DNA from: Ursus arctos
Taxonomy: Eukaryota; Chordata; Mammalia; Carnivora; Ursidae
Reading direction: 5' to 3'
NCBI RefSeq assembly: GCF_023065955.2
Contig: NW_026622808.1
Coordinates: forward strand, 34,112,475 to 34,176,474
Length of the DNA stretch: 64,000 nt
The number at the start of each line of letters is the position of its first letter. Positions within the stretch are counted from its first letter, which is position 1. The notes beneath the pieces were generated by a model, which was not told the DNA's origin, did not search any database, and was given only the letters and a program-made list of their open reading frames with translations. Positions 1-12,727 of the stretch are shown piece by piece. The position numbers and the translations under genes are program-made.

Positions 1-425
1 GCAACATGGTATACAAGGCCTTTTGTGATTTAGCTCTCCTCTCTCTAGCTTAATATTTTCCTATTTCCCCATAAACACCTAGTGCTCTAAACCATTCCAG
101 AAGATTCCAATTCCTGGAAGGTGCTAGTTCTTCCATACCTCTAGTATCTTTTTCTTCATCTGGTTAATCCCTGCTCCAACATACCCACCTCTGAGAAATC
201 TTCCCAGGGTTCAGTGCCCAGCTCCCATAGCTGCCTGTCTGAAATAGCACTTGTTTGAGTATATCCTAACATTTTGTTCATTTGTCTGGTCTTGTCACCA
301 ACCCTTTGGTCTTTGAGCTTCTTAAAGTCAAGGACTTTTTTTCATCTCTTTATCTACAGTGTTTACCATAGGGTTTTGCACATAATAGGTGTTTAGTAAA
401 TGTGTGACTTAATGGATGGGCATAA
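1..425 (+). mobile_element. LINE-2 3' end relic
   Basis: This matches the L2 3' region in order: 'caaggccttttgtgattta' (consensus-like 'aaggcccttcatgatctggc'), then a decayed body, then 'tgagcttcttaaagtcaagg', 'gttttgcacataataggtg' and 'tttagtaaatgtgtga'. It is highly diverged, typical of ancient mammalian L2, and is non-coding here. The 5' part lies outside the window. Confidence 0.7.
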
Positions 426-565
426 TGAGAAAGCAATTGATTAAGTCACATGAGCTCTCTGCTGAACCGTTTACTTACCACTACATGGAGATGATAGTAT
501 TATCTCACTCACAGTGCTGCTGTAATGGCTCTGTACATTAGGGAACTCATTTGAGCTCTAGATCT

Positions 566-740
566 TACCCCTGCTACATCTAAGCAGCGACCCTGGGTGA
601 GTCATTTAGCCCTTCCAAACCTCGCATTCTTCATCTGTCAAGGAGCATACAACAATATCTGCCTTCCAGGTTTGTGGTGAAGATTATAAGAGATGTGTTT
701 TGCAAGAATTTAGCAATGTCTGAAATGTAATTAAGGAGCT
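566..740 (+). mobile_element. MIR SINE relic
   Basis: Its core resembles MIR: 'gaccctgggtgagtcattta', 'cattcttcatctgtcaagg', 'aatatctgccttccaggttt' and 'gtggtgaagattataaga'. It is an ancient tRNA-derived mammalian SINE, strongly diverged and without readable flanking duplications. Confidence 0.7.
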
Positions 741-1136
741 TTGTATATTTTCCTAACTTCATGTTCCCTATTATTTTATTGCTACTTTCTTTCTCTGTTT
801 CAGAATTTGCTCTTGGGAATGCCAAAATCTTTCATTTTCAGTCATGCAAGTACTTAAAAAATTATAGATTCTTTTCAGGAAAGGTATCTCTCCCTCATCT
901 CTAGCTTTTATAGACCATTTTGAAACTTTTTTTTTTTCCCGGCAAGGAAATATTTTACTTTATCCCCATAGAGCTCATGATTCTTTTATACCACTTTGTA
1001 CCATGGTTATTTCTCTGGACTTAGAGTATTTGTGTGCTTTTAAAGCCTGGGCCCATCTCAAGGATTACATTCTCCAAATTAAAAATGGAAGTGTTTGAAA
1101 ATTGGATTGTGATGATGCTTGCCCAACTCTAAAAAT
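741..1136. other. AT-rich intronic sequence, nothing recognised
   Basis: No repeat family, exon or RNA gene is recognisable. It contains a short poly-T run near 929-939. Confidence 0.5.
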
Positions 1137-1145
1137 TTACTTTTA

Positions 1146-1288
1146 TTTATTTTTTTACAATAATATTTTTTATTATATTAGTCACCATTCAGTACGTCCC
1201 TGGTTTTTTATATAAAGTTCGATGATTCATTAGTTGTGTATAACACCCGGTGCACCATGCAATACATGCCCTCCTTACTACCCATCAC
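1146..1288 (-). mobile_element. young L1 3' end, 5'-truncated (143 bp)
   Basis: An antisense carnivoran L1 3' UTR: a T-rich tail (the A-tail in reverse), then 'ttagtcaccattcagtacgt' and 'aacacccggtgcaccatgca'. It is flanked by a 9-bp duplication ttactttta (1137-1145 and 1289-1297). Only the last 143 bp of the element inserted, so it is non-coding. Confidence 0.85.
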
Positions 1289-1297
1289 TTACTTTTA

Positions 1298-2029
1298 AAG
1301 ATCATCGAAATGTATGCTTAAAAAAAGTTTGCATTTACTCTTTACAGTCATAAAATTACCTTCACCTAAGCCACACAGAGATATATTCTAGAAGTAGATA
1401 CACAGTGGAGAGAATTGTTAGTTTTTTCAACTTGGTCTTCTGCACTGTGTTCTCTGTAAACTGGTACTCTGTCCTACTTTTGATCAGAGGACGTATGGCA
1501 TATATAATTCAGCAATTGATTCTTTTAGGGCATTTGTTTCCTTAGCAGTCATGCCAACCACTTTCTAATCTTTTCCACCGAACTCCTGCTGCTGAAGATT
1601 GAACTCCAAGTGGCCTGCTTGGGAATACTTAAAAGAGACTACATCATCTATTTATCAGTCTCTTCGTGTAAAAAGAGATTATTCTAGTAACTTTATTCCT
1701 TTGAGAGATTTGATAATTTATGAAACCCAGATAATTTTTGAAGGTGGAAGTATGAATAGGAGAGAGACGGTAGTCCCTTCTCATGAATATCTTAAATATC
1801 CTAAGAAATGACAGTACTTTAATTTCCCAAATAACCCTATTATCCAAGACAGTAAAAGAAATATAAATAGAATAGAGCCTTTCCAGAAAGACTGGATAAT
1901 GATGATTTGGAATTAAATTGGGTGGACTATGAGTTCATAGGTCAATTCACACCTGTTTTTCAGGATTATGTCGTACATTTCCATGAAAGTATTAAAGGCT
2001 TTTGCAAAAATATTGCAATATAATGATTG
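1298..2029. other. intronic sequence, nothing recognised
   Basis: No exon, RNA gene or identifiable repeat was seen. Open frames of about 70 codons at 1599-1811 (+) and 1644-1847 (-) overlap each other and have no homology I recognise. Confidence 0.5.
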
Positions 2030-2411
2030 CAAGATGGAGTGGAATTGCTGGGTTATTACCTATAAAGTAGGCAGATGTCCAACTTTAATAGACACTGCCA
2101 AAAAGCTTTCTAAATAGAGCAATTTACTTTCCTAACAACAATGTATGACAATTTCAGTTGTTTCATGTCCTTTTTTCCCCATCAAAACTCTTAGCTTTGT
2201 CAGTCTTTTTAGTTTTAGCCATTCTGTTGAGCATGTATCAGTATTTCGTTGTGATTTTACTTTATTATTTTATTTTTTATTTGGTTGGTTGTTTGTTTTC
2301 CTACCGAAGTTGAGTGTCTCTTCATCAGATAACTAACTGGCCATTTCAGTTTTGTAAAGTTTCCCTTTGTTTTTTTTTTAAATTTTCTGTTAAATTAAAA
2401 ATGTTTTTATT

Positions 2412-2633
2412 GGAGCACCTGAGTGGTTCAGGGTTCAGTTGGTTAAGTGTCTGGCTCTTGATTTCAGCTCAGGTCATGATCTCGGGGTTGTGGGGTCAAG
2501 CCCCCTGTTGGGCTCTGCACAAGGTGTGGAGCCTGCTTGGGATTCTCTCTCTCCTTCTCCTTCTGTCCCTCCCCCCTTCATGCTTGCTCTCTCTCTCGCT
2601 CTCTCTCCCTCTCTAAAAAAAAAAAACAAAAAC
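2412..2633 (+). mobile_element. Can-SINE, sense, diverged
   Basis: A tRNA-derived head ('ggagcacctgagtggttcag'), the internal 'ggttaagtgtctggctcttg' and 'tcaggtcatgatctcggggt', a CT-rich body and an A-rich tail. It splits the ancient L1; the flanks (tgtttttattgg / catttttgttgg) look like a decayed duplication. It is older than the gcgcctgggtggcac-type SINEs in this window. Confidence 0.88.
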
Positions 2634-3199
2634 ATTTTTGTTGGTTTGTAGACATTTTAATTTATCTTGCATAGAAATCCTTTGTCATATATATTGTAAG
2701 AAATACATTACCCTATACTGCAGCCTGTGTTTTTAATCTCTTAATGGTGCCTTCTAATGAACAGAAATTCTTCATTTCAGCATAGTCTAATTTATCAGTC
2801 TTTTCCTTTATACTTAGCACTTTTTGTGTCCTGTTTAAGAAATTGTTGTCTAACAGAAGTTCATTACTAAGTTATAATCTAGAAGCTTTACTGTTTACTT
2901 TTCACATTTAAATCTTTGTATCTGGAATTGAATTTTGGTCATGGAAATATGAGGTCAATTGATCAGTTGACCGAGCACTGCATATCAAAAAGAAAATACT
3001 TTCTCACTATATTGCAGTGTTACCTTTGTCACAAATCTAGTGACCATATGCATTTGAGTCTGTTTATAGATTCTATTTTATCCTGTTGGTGTATTTATTT
3101 ATTCTTGTACCAATACATAATGTATTAATAAATGTGGACTTACAAGTCTTGATGTCTGCTGGTACGAATTCTCCAGTGTCTTTAAGATTTAAGGAATAT

Positions 3200-3202
<3 letters not shown>

Positions 3203-3234
<32 letters not shown>

Positions 3235-3499
3235 TTATATTCAGTTAGCCAACAAATAACTACATCATTAGTTTTTTTTTTTTTAAAGATTTTATTTATT
3301 TATTTGACAGAGATAGAGACAGCCAGCGAGAGAGGGAACACAAGCAGGGGGGATGGGAGAGGAAGAAGCAGGCTCATAGCGGAGGAGCCTGATGTGGGGC
3401 TCGATCCCATAATGCCGGGATCACGCCCTGAGCCGAAGGCAGACGCTTAACTGCTGTGCCACCCAGGCGCCCCCTACATCATTAGTTTTTGATGTAGTG
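3203..3499 (-). mobile_element. short older L1 3' fragment carrying a nested SINE
   Basis: A (tttta)n tail in reverse followed by 'ttcagttagccaacaaataa' and 'attagtttttgatgtagtgt' is the 3' end of an older carnivoran L1 subfamily, antisense. It is flanked by a perfect 15-bp duplication tttaaggaatattta (3188-3202, 3500-3514). It is interrupted by the SINE at 3277-3473. Confidence 0.82.
3277..3473 (-). mobile_element. young Can-SINE, antisense, nested
   Basis: The reverse copy reads from poly-T 'aaagattttatttatttatt', 'ttgacagagatagagacag' and 'aacacaagcaggggggatgg' to the head 'gtgccacccaggcgcccc'. A perfect 17-bp duplication ctacatcattagttttt (3260-3276, 3474-3490) lies inside the L1 fragment and orders the two insertions. 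Low divergence suggests a recent, lineage-specific event. Confidence 0.93.
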
Positions 3500-4202
3500 T
3501 TTAAGGAATATTTAAAAGATTTTCTTGGCCATTCTTGGACCTTGACATTTCTGCCTAAATTTTAAAATGAATGTTTCTTAAATATAAAGAAATGTTACAT
3601 TTACTCTTTTCCCCCCTCATTAAATCCCTTCTATGATTTTGATCCTGGGAGAACTGACTTTTTAACAATATTAGGTTTTCCAGTCAGTGAACATAGTCTA
3701 TACCTCTTTCATTTATGTCTTTAATTTTTCTCAGCAATGTTGTGTAATTTTCACTTTAGAGGTCTTACCTATATTTCATTAGCTTTATCCTTAGAAATAT
3801 GTGTTTATTGTTCCTATTATAAGTTAAAAATTTTTAGTTATTTATTTTCCAGTTGTTTGTTAAACTCCATGTGTTTTTGGTAGATTCACTTTGTATTTAG
3901 TGACCTCATTAAAGTTATTAGTTGTAATAGTTTGCATCTAGATTCTTTTGGAAGTTCTGTGCATATATAATAAACTTTGGATAATGACAATACAAAATAT
4001 TTTCTCTTCATGTTAATTTCAGTACTTTTACTGTAATGTGCTTAAGTCCAGTTTTCTTTGTACCCATACGGATTAGCATTCTTACCACTACCTGAATCTA
4101 TGGCTTGATGTCCTTCATTGGCTTTGAAAAATTCTAAGTTTTCAAATATTTCTTCTGTTCCATACTTTTTCTTGCCCATCTTGGACTCCAGTTACATGTA
4201 CT

Positions 4203-4402
4203 GTACTTTTTAAAAAAGATTTTATTTATTTACTTGAGAGTGAGTGAGAGAGAGAGAGAGAGAGAGCATGAGAGGGGAAAGGGTCAGAGGGAAAAGACTC
4301 TTTGATGTGCAGGGAGCCTGATGTGGGGCTTGATCCTGGAACTCTGGGATCATGACCTGAGCTGAAGGCAGACACTTACCTGACTGAGCCACCCAGGAGC
4401 CC
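4203..4402 (-). mobile_element. Can-SINE, antisense
   Basis: Poly-T, 'aaaagattttatttattta', an (ag)n tract, 'gtggggcttgatcctggaac' and the head 'actgagccacccaggagccc'. It is flanked by a perfect 17-bp duplication ctccagttacatgtact (4186-4202, 4403-4419) in the ancient L1. Confidence 0.93.
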
Positions 4403-5444
4403 CTCCAGTTACATGTACTTTAGATACATGCACCATCTAGTTAAGTGTGTGCTACGAACATATATGGTAGCAATGAGTATTTTATGTGTATGAAAAATGC
4501 ACTGCATCTATATAATGTCTCTTATTTCCTTTTATATTTTTTCCTTCTCTCCATGCTCAGCTTGGATATTTCCTAATGATCTGTCTTCTAAATTAACTAA
4601 TGATTTCTTTTGCTTTACCTGTTGAGTTCTTAATTTCACCTATTTTTCAGTTTTAGAATTTTATATTTGATTTTTATAGAGTCCAGTTCTGTAGTGAAAT
4701 TATTTATCTTCTCATGTATTTTATTAAATATATTAATCATAGTTAATGTAAGGGCATGTCTCATAATAATTCCAGTATTAAACATGTCTCCTATGGGTCT
4801 GTTTCTTTTGATTGTCTTTCCTATGACAATGTTCTTCTTGGGAAGTCTGATAATTTTTTATTGAATCCCAGATATTGTGTATAAAAAAATTTTAGAGGCT
4901 TTTTCCTTTTCTCTAAGAGAGGATTTAACTTATTCCATAGTAAGCAGTTGCAGTAGGGGCAGATTATCTGATGAGGCTGTATTATAGTCTTGGTAAGGTG
5001 TGGTCTACCTCTGATTCATGTGCATTCTTAGGAAATTTCCTCTAGTGGTTCCAGTTGAGAGACTAGGTTGCTTGCTTTGGCCTCTCCCTGTCAAATCCTG
5101 AATCCAATTTTTGACTCTAAAACTCTGCTAAATTTGTGCTTTAATTCTAGCTTGCTTTCTGTCAGTCTTTTTAACACTGAGGAATAGTGTTAAGAATAAA
5201 CAAATTATGAAGTAGAAAAGTAGCTTGAAGAGTATTGGGCACATTTCAGTGAGCTCCTCCTATTTTATTTTTAAATCTTAGCTCCTCAAGTCCTGGCAGC
5301 TTTGGCAGCACAAACTTCAATTTTTATCTCCCCAGTCCTATGTGACTGATGAAAGCTCTCAGTTGGCTTCTTAATGCCTCTTAGTAGCCATCCTCTGTCT
5401 GGCTTTTATTACCTTTTCTTTCCAACTCAAGAATAATGAAATAT

Positions 5445-8028
5445 CTATGAGGCCAATATTACCTTGATCCCCAAACCAGGCAAAGACCCCATCAAAAAGG
5501 AGAATTACAGACTGATTTCCCTGATGAATATGGATGCCAAAATTCTCAACAAGATCCTTGCTAATAGGATCAAACAGTACATTAAAAGGATTATCCATCA
5601 TGACCAAGTGGGATTCATCCCTGGGATGCAAGGGTGGTTCAACATTCGCAAATCTATCAGTGTGAGAGATCATATCAACAAGAATAAAGCCAAAAATCAT
5701 ATGATCCTCTCAATTGATGCAGAAAAAGCATTTGATAAAATACAGCATCCTTTCCTGATTAAAACCCTTCAGAGTGTAGGGATAGAGGGTACGTTCCTCA
5801 GTTTCATAAAAACATCTATAAAAGCCTACAGCGAATATCATTCTCAACAGGAAAAAGCTGGAAGCCTTTCCCTTAAGACCAGGAACATGACAAGGATGCC
5901 CACTCTCACCATTATTATTCAACATAGTACTAGAAGTCCTTGCAACAGCAATCAGACAACAAAAACGGATAAAAGGTATCCAAATTGGCAAAGAAGTCAA
6001 ACTGTCTCTCTTCGCAGATGACATGATACTCTATATAGGAAACCCAAAAGAATCTACCCCCAAACGACTAGAACTTACAAAGCAATTCAGTAATGTGGCA
6101 GGATACAAATTCAATGCTCAGAAATCAGTTGCATTTCTATACACGAACAATGAGACTGAAGAAAGAGAAATTAGGGAATCCATTCCATTTACAATAGCAC
6201 CAAAAAGCATACATTACCTTGGAACTAACTTAATCAGAGATGTAAAGAATCTATGTTCTAGAAACTACAAATCCCCCTTGAAAGACATGAAAAAGACACA
6301 AAACGATGGAAAAATATTCCATGCTCATGGATCGGAAGTATTAACATAGTTAAAATGCCTATGCTCCCCAGAGCAATCTACACTTTCCATGCCATCCTGA
6401 TCAAAATACCAATGACATTTTTCAAAGAACTGGAACAAACAGCCCTTAAGTTTGTGTGGAACCAGAAAAGGCCCCGAATTGCCAAGGAATTGTTGAAAAG
6501 GAAAAACAAAGCTGGGGGCATCACGTTGCCGGATTTCAAGCTATACTACAAAGCTGTGATCACAAAGACAGCATGGTACTGGCACAAACACAGATACATA
6601 GACCAATGGAACTGAACAGAGAACCCAGAAATGGACCCTCGGCTCTTTGGGCAATTAATCTTTGATAAAGCAGGAAAAAACATCCAGTGGAAAAAAGACA
6701 GTCTCTTCAATAAATGGTGCTGGGAAAATTGGACAGCTACATGCAAAAGAATGAAACTTGACCACTTTCTCACGCCATACACAAAGATAAACTCCAAATG
6801 GAAGAAAGACCTCGATGTGAGACAGGAATCCATCAAAATCCTAGAGGAGAGCATAGGCAGCAACCTCTTTGACATTGGCCACAGCAACTTTTTCATGACA
6901 CACCTCCAAAGGTAAGAGAAACAAACAAACAAAAAATGAACTTGTGGGACTTCATCAAGATAAAAAGCTTCTGCACAGCCAAGGAAACAGTCAAAAAAAC
7001 TAAGAGGCAGCCCACGGAATGGGAGAAGATAGTTGCAAATGACACTACAGATAAAAGACTGGTATCCAAGATCTACAAAGAGCTTCTGAAACTCAATACA
7101 CAAGAAACAAATACACAAATCATAAAATGGGCAGAAGATATGAACAGACACTTTTCCAATGAAGACATACAAATGGCTAACAGACACATGAAAAAATGTT
7201 CAACATCATTAGCCATCAGGGAAATTCAAATCAAAACCACACTAAGATACCACCTTATGCCAGTTAGAATGGCAAAAATTGGCAAGGCAAGAAACAACAA
7301 ATGTTGGAGAGGATGTGGAGAAAGGGGATCCCTCCTACATTGTTGGTGGGAATGCAAGTTGGTACAGCCACTCTGGAAAACAGTGTGGAGGTCCCTTAAA
7401 AAGTTAAAAATTGAGGTACCCTATAATCCAGCAATTGCACTACTGGGTATTTACCCCAAAGATACAGACGTAGTGAAGAGAAGGGCTATATGCACCCCAA
7501 TGTTCATAGCGGCATTGTCCACAATAGCTAAATCATGGAAGGAGCCGAGATACCCTTCAACAGATGACTGGATTAAGAAGATGTGGTCCATAAATACAAT
7601 GGAATATTACTCAGCTATCAGAAAGAACGATTTCTCAACATTTGCTGCAACACGGACAGGACTGGAGGAGATAATGCTAAGTGAAATAAGTCAAGGAGAG
7701 AAAGACAATTATCATACGGTTTCTCTCATCTATGGAACCTAAGAACTAGGAAGATCGGTAGGAGAAGAAGGGGATAAAGAAGGGGGGGTAATCAAGGGGG
7801 AATGAAGCATGAGAGACTATGGACTCTGGGAAACAAACTGAGGGCGTCAGAGGGTAGGGGGTGGGGGAATGGGATAGGCTGGTAATGGGTAGTAAGGGGG
7901 GCACGTATTGCATGGTGCACTGGGTGTTATATGCAACTAATGAATCATGGGACTTTACATCAGAAACCAGGGATATACTGTATGGTGACTATCATAATAC
8001 AATAAAAAATATTATTATGGAAAAAGAA
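5445..8028 (+). mobile_element. young L1, 5'-truncated, 2.6 kb, sense to DOCK3
   Basis: It covers the reverse-transcriptase part of ORF2 to the 3' UTR and A-tail. A perfect 16-bp duplication aagaataatgaaatat lies at 5429-5444 and 8029-8044. RT features are visible: [15 protein letters not shown] near 5600-5645 and the catalytic FADD at about 6012-6023. Frameshifts before 6021 and stops around 6350 and 6615 break ORF2 into pieces (5464-6021, 6023-6349, 6355-6615, 6631-6915, 6936-7742), so it cannot make an active protein. The 3' UTR ends 'gtatggtgactatcataata' plus an A-rich tail. Confidence 0.93.
6936..7742 (+). pseudogene. L1 ORF2 C-terminal fragment (dead)
   Basis: A 268-codon open piece of the young L1. 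It encodes the end of ORF2p: a cysteine-containing C-terminal region ([20 protein letters not shown]) followed by the conserved [16 protein letters not shown] and the ORF2 end. It lacks the RT and endonuclease, begins at an internal methionine and is a relic, not a gene. Confidence 0.9.
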
Positions 8029-8044
8029 AAGAATAATGAAATAT

Positions 8045-9100
8045 GTGAGTGAGAAAGTGGCATGCAGAATATAGAGCTCACCTCATTGTTTTCCTTCTTT
8101 CCTGAATGTTGGCCTTGTAAGGCTTGGCTGTCTCGAAAATTCTTCAACTTCAAAAAGATGCACTTTGTACATTACCAGCATTTTTAACTATACGCACAGG
8201 AGCGTTTTGGGCTGCTATCAGCTATTCATCATTACTAGAAGTCGGAAGTTTTCATACTTTTCAATTTGATAGGTCTTCAATCACTTATCTTTTTTTTCCT
8301 GGTTTCATGCTACATTTGTTTCATACTTTTTTTCTTGATCATGTACACTGTTGGTAATATATCTTGGTGTGAATTAGAGCTAAAATCTAGGTTTTATTGC
8401 CATTTGTCCTGGTCAGTTTTAAGGGAGAAACCTTAGGAAGGAAAGTACAAGAACCACAAAACCATGTTGATCACTCCAGTTTGCATTACTTTTCCAGGCA
8501 ACCTCTGGTCATTGTTGTATCTTTAAGTTCTTAAGGAGGAGCAACATTGGATGGAATCTGTTTTATGTTTTAACTCACAAGCCTTGGGGCCTGTGAATGG
8601 AGAAGCAAGAGAAAGTAGGTGTTTGTGCCAACATTCATTTTCAGCAATACTTTTTTCCAGCAAAGTTTGTTCTTTATCTTGATTTTATCCTGATGATTAG
8701 GATACCCCTAATTGTTACTGCTGATTTATAGTAAAAGAACCAACAATAATGTTCTCAATATTTGGGAAAGACAAAAAAATTGTTGAAAATTGTGCCCTAT
8801 GCTGCAGTTACCCACCCTCCACACACATCAGGTTAAGATAGTCCTCAGTGTCCCTGATTGTTTCTCAAGTTGTCTCTCTATTCCCATCCTCCTACCCTTC
8901 CCTCTCCTCTTCCCCATCCCCTGGTGTGTGTTAGTTCCTGGAATCTTCACTTGTCACTTTAATAGTTTTTCCAGAGTTTATTTTGGGAGAGGTAGCTGGC
9001 ATCCCAAACTACTTTGTAATATTAACAAACAGGAAATTGCATTTAGCCATAATATGTTTTACTCCCTCAGCCACAGTTTCATGTTAGTACTCCCAACCCC
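8045..9100. other. intronic sequence, possibly the tail of the ancient L1
   Basis: No exon or RNA gene was seen. The first hundred bases may continue the ancient antisense L1 that the young L1 interrupted, but I cannot confirm it. 8780-8940 is pyrimidine-rich. Confidence 0.4.
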
Positions 9101-9235
9101 TAAATGACACTCTGTTTCCATAAGTGCTTATTAATGATACTATATACTTTAAATTTTTTTAATGAGGAATAATTTACATATAATATATATAGTACATCCA
9201 TTTAGGGGTAAAATTTTATTAATTTTGACAATGAT

Positions 9236-9342
9236 TTTCTTTTTTTTATAATAATATTTTTTTATTATGTTAGTCACCATACAGTACATCCCTGGTTTCT
9301 GATGTAAAGTTCGATGATTCATTAGTTGCATATAACACCCAG
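9236..9342 (-). mobile_element. young L1 3' end, 107 bp
   Basis: Antisense L1 3' tip ('atgttagtcaccatacagta', 'gttcgatgattcattagttg') with a T-rich reverse tail. It has a 10-bp duplication tgacaatgat at 9226-9235 and 9343-9352. Confidence 0.87.
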
Positions 9343-9982
9343 TGACAATGATATTCTTGTCTTGAAGTTTATTTTATCTTATATTAATATAGCCACTCCA
9401 GCCTTTTTATGCTTATTGTTTGCATAAATTATTTTTTCTTCCATTTACTTTCAATCTCTCTGTGTCCTTATATTTAAAATACATTTCCTGTAGGTGGCAT
9501 TTAGTTGGGTCTTGCATTTTATCCATTATGATATTATGTGCCTTTTAATTAGAGTGTTGATACTCCAATAGATTTAATGTAATCATTGATACTGATTTAC
9601 ATCTGCTATTTTTTGTTTGTCTCATCTGTCTTTTTCTTCTTTTTTTTCCCTTTACCATATTTTTTGGAATTATTTAATTACTTTTAGGAAATCAATTGTA
9701 ATTTATGTATTGGCTTATTTCTATACTTCTTTGCATTTTTTGGTTATTTCTCTGGGAATTATAATATATATTCATAGTTTTTTATAGTCATATAGAATTA
9801 ACATTGTTTTACTTCATTTGAAATGTAAATACCTTACAACTGTATACATATATTTACAAACACACACCCCACTGCCATTCTTTGTTATACTTTTCATCTG
9901 TATTATATTTATATATTATGACTAACTTAAGGCAGTATTATAATTTTTAATCAATCAGATTTTAAAGAAATTAAGAGCTACA

Positions 9983-12330
9983 ACATCCTTTCATGATAAA
10001 AACCCTTTACAGACTGGGTACAGAAGGAGCAGACTTCAACATAATAAAGGCCATATATGACAAACCCATATCTTACATTATACTCAATGGAGAGAAATGG
10101 AAAGCATTTTCTCTAAGGTCAGGAACAAAGCAAAGATACCCACTCTCACCACTCCTATTCAATATAGTACCAGAAGTCCTGGCTAGAGCAGTTAGGCGAG
10201 ACAAAGAAATAAAAGGCATCCAAATTGGAAAAGAAGTAAAATTATCATTATTTGCTGATAATATGACCTGTATATAGAAAATCCCAAAGAATCCTTTTAA
10301 AAACTGTTGGAATTAATCAATGATTTCAGTGAAGTGGCAGAATACAAAATCACCATACAGAAATCAATTGCATTCCTTTATACTAATGATGAAGCATCTG
10401 AAAAAGAAAGAAAGAAACCATCCCATTCACAATGGCATCAAAACGATAAAATACTTAGGAATAAATCTAACCAAGGAAGTGAAAGTTCTGTACAATGAAA
10501 ACTACAAAACTTTGCTGAATGAAATAAAAGACACAAACAAGTGGAAAGATATCTGTTCGTGGATCAGAAGAGTTAATATTGTTAAAATGGCACTGGGTGT
10601 TATATGCAAGTAATGAATCGTGGAACTTTACATCAAAAACTAGGGAGGTACTGTATGGTGACTAACATAATATAATTTAAAAAATTATTTAAAAAATAAA
10701 ATGGCTGTATTACCCAAAGTTACCTACAGATTCAATGTAACACCTACCAAAAACAAAGGCATTCTTCACAGAAATAGAAGAAACGATCCTAAAATTTCTC
10801 ATGGAACCACAAAAGTAACCAAAGTAATCTTGAGAAAAAAAGAACAAAGCCAGAGGTATCATGCTTCCAGATTTAAAACTATACTGCAAAGCCATAGTAA
10901 TAAAAATAGTATGATCCTGGCACAAAAAATAAACACATTGATTAATGGAACAGAACAGAGAGCTCAGAATTAATTCCTGGTATATATGGCTAACTAATAC
11001 TTGACAACAGAACCAAGAACACTCAATGGGGAAGGATAGTCTCTTCAACAAATGGTGCAGGGAAAACTAGAAAAACACCTGCAAAATAATGAAATTGGAC
11101 CCCTATCTCACACCACTCACAAAAATTAACTTGAAACGGATTGAAGACTTAAACATAAGATCTGACACCATTAAATTTCTAGAAGTAATTTTAGGGAAGA
11201 AGCTCATCAGTTTTGGTCTTGGCAGTAATTTTTTTGGGCATGACACCAAAAGCACAAGCAACAAAAGAAAAAACAGACGGGACTACATCAAACTCAAAAG
11301 CTTCTTTGCAGTGGAAGAAACAATTGATAAAATGAAAGGACAACCTACAGAATGGGAGAAAATGTTTGCAAACCATATATCAGATAAGGGGTTACTATCC
11401 AAAATATATGAAGAACTCAGTCAACTCAATAAAACAATCTATTTAAAAATAGGCAGAAGAACTTAATAGACATTTCTCCAAAGAGGATATCAAAATAGCC
11501 AATGGATACATGAAAAGATGTTCAGCATCACTAATCATCAGGGAAATGCAAATCAAAACCACAATGAGATATCACCACACACCTGTTAGAATGGCTGTTA
11601 TCAAGAAGATGAAAACAACAGGTGTTAAGGAGGATGTGGTGGGAATGTGAATTGGTCCAACCACTATGGAAAACAATATGAAGTTTCCTCACAAAATTAA
11701 AAATAGGTTTATCATACCCAGCAATTGCACTTCTGGGTATATACCCAAAGAAAATAAAAACAGGATTTCAACAAGATCTATTATGCACTCCTGCGTTTTA
11801 TTGCAGCATTATTCACAAATGACCAAGGTACAACCCAAAAGCCCATCAACAGAAAAGTAGATAGAAATATGTGGGGCATATATACAATGCAATCCTATTC
11901 AGCTATAAGAAAAGAGGATGTCCTCTTATTCGTGACAAAATGAATGGACTTTAAGCACATTATGCTAAGCAAGATAAGTTAGAGAGAAAGATAAGTACTG
12001 TACTATATCATTGATATGTAGGATCTAAGTGTTAAACCTGTAAAAAAACAGAGTAAAATGGTGGTTACCAGGGGATGAAGGGCAGGGATCAGAGTGATGA
12101 CGTTTAAGGCTACAAACTTGTAATAAGTAATAAATAGCCATAGAGATCTAATGCATAGAATAATGAATATAGGCAGTAATATTGTCCTATAATTATGTAA
12201 TGTGATAAATATTGCTATATCAACATATTACAATATACAAATGTATTAACAATATGCTGTGTATCTTAAATGTACAGAATGCTACACATCAAATTCATCT
12301 AATGAAAAAAATTAAAAGCAAAAATATTCT
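9983..12330 (+). mobile_element. older carnivoran L1, 5'-truncated, sense, 2.3 kb
   Basis: It begins inside the RT domain ('acaacatcctttcatgataa'), keeps a degenerate catalytic box (FADN at 10249-10260 instead of FADD) and runs to the 3' UTR ('tggtggttaccaggggatga') and A-rich end near 12315. It is more diverged than the 5445 copy, with many stops and frameshifts. It sits inside the ancient antisense L1 and itself contains the 106-bp L1 tail at 10591-10696. No clear flanking duplication was found. Confidence 0.8.
10591..10696 (+). mobile_element. very short young L1 tail inserted in older L1 (106 bp)
   Basis: Sense 3' tip 'cactgggtgttatatgcaag' through 'ctgtatggtgactaacataa' and an A-rich tail. 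It is flanked by taaaatgg (10583-10590, 10697-10704). The host L1 sequence resumes exactly after it. Confidence 0.88.
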
Positions 12331-12496
12331 TTAATATTTACCCATATATTTACCATTTCCAATGTTATTCATTTATGAAGATCCAGGAATTTCCCTTTGG
12401 TCCTTTCCCTTCAGTATAAAGAGCTTTCTTTGATATTTCTTGTCATGTGAGTTTGGTGACAATGTTGTCTTTAATAAATTTTTCTTTTTCTTTTTT

Positions 12497-12727
12497 AATT
12501 TTTTTGAAAGAGGACCTTTTTTATTATTTAAATCCAATTAGCCAAGATATAGTACATTATTAGTTTTTGATATAATGTTCAATTTATTTATTTATTTGAG
12601 AGAAAGAGAGCATCAGGGGGAGGGGCAGAAGGAGAGGGAGTCTGATGTGGGGCTTGATCCCAGGACCCTGGGATCATGACCTGAGCCCAAGGCAAACATT
12701 TAACCAACTGAGCCACCCAGGTGTCCC
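12497..12727 (-). mobile_element. older L1 3' fragment joined to an antisense Can-SINE
   Basis: 12497-12583 is an antisense older L1 3' end ('aatccaattagccaagatat', 'ttagtttttgatataatgtt'). 12584-12727 is an antisense SINE ('gtggggcttgatcccaggac' to 'actgagccacccaggtgtcc'). Similar flanks (tttttctttttctt / ttttcgtttttctt) suggest a duplication enclosing both, so the SINE may have landed in the L1 tail. Confidence 0.75.

Larger units (their letters stand above)
2030..5428 (-). mobile_element. ancient antisense LINE-1 relic with nested insertions
   Basis: From left to right the antisense strand reads from the 3' end of ORF2 (motifs like 'aattgctgggttattaccta', 'ttagccattctgttgagcat', 'agaaattgttgtctaac') through ORF2. 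It continues into ORF1/5'-proximal sequence ('aaatatttcttctgttccat', 'tggactccagttacatgta', 'cccagatattgtgtata'). It is badly decayed, with no long reading frame. Several SINEs and a short L1 piece are inserted in it. It may resume beyond the young L1 at 5445-8028. The subfamily looks like the old pan-eutherian L1M group; this is my judgement, not a database match. Confidence 0.65.

Noticed and set aside
3203..3236. Short tandem (TTTA)n array considered as a spacer/repeat array such as CRISPR
   Set aside because: It is a retroelement A-rich tail in reverse. There are no spacers, and the genome is mammalian.
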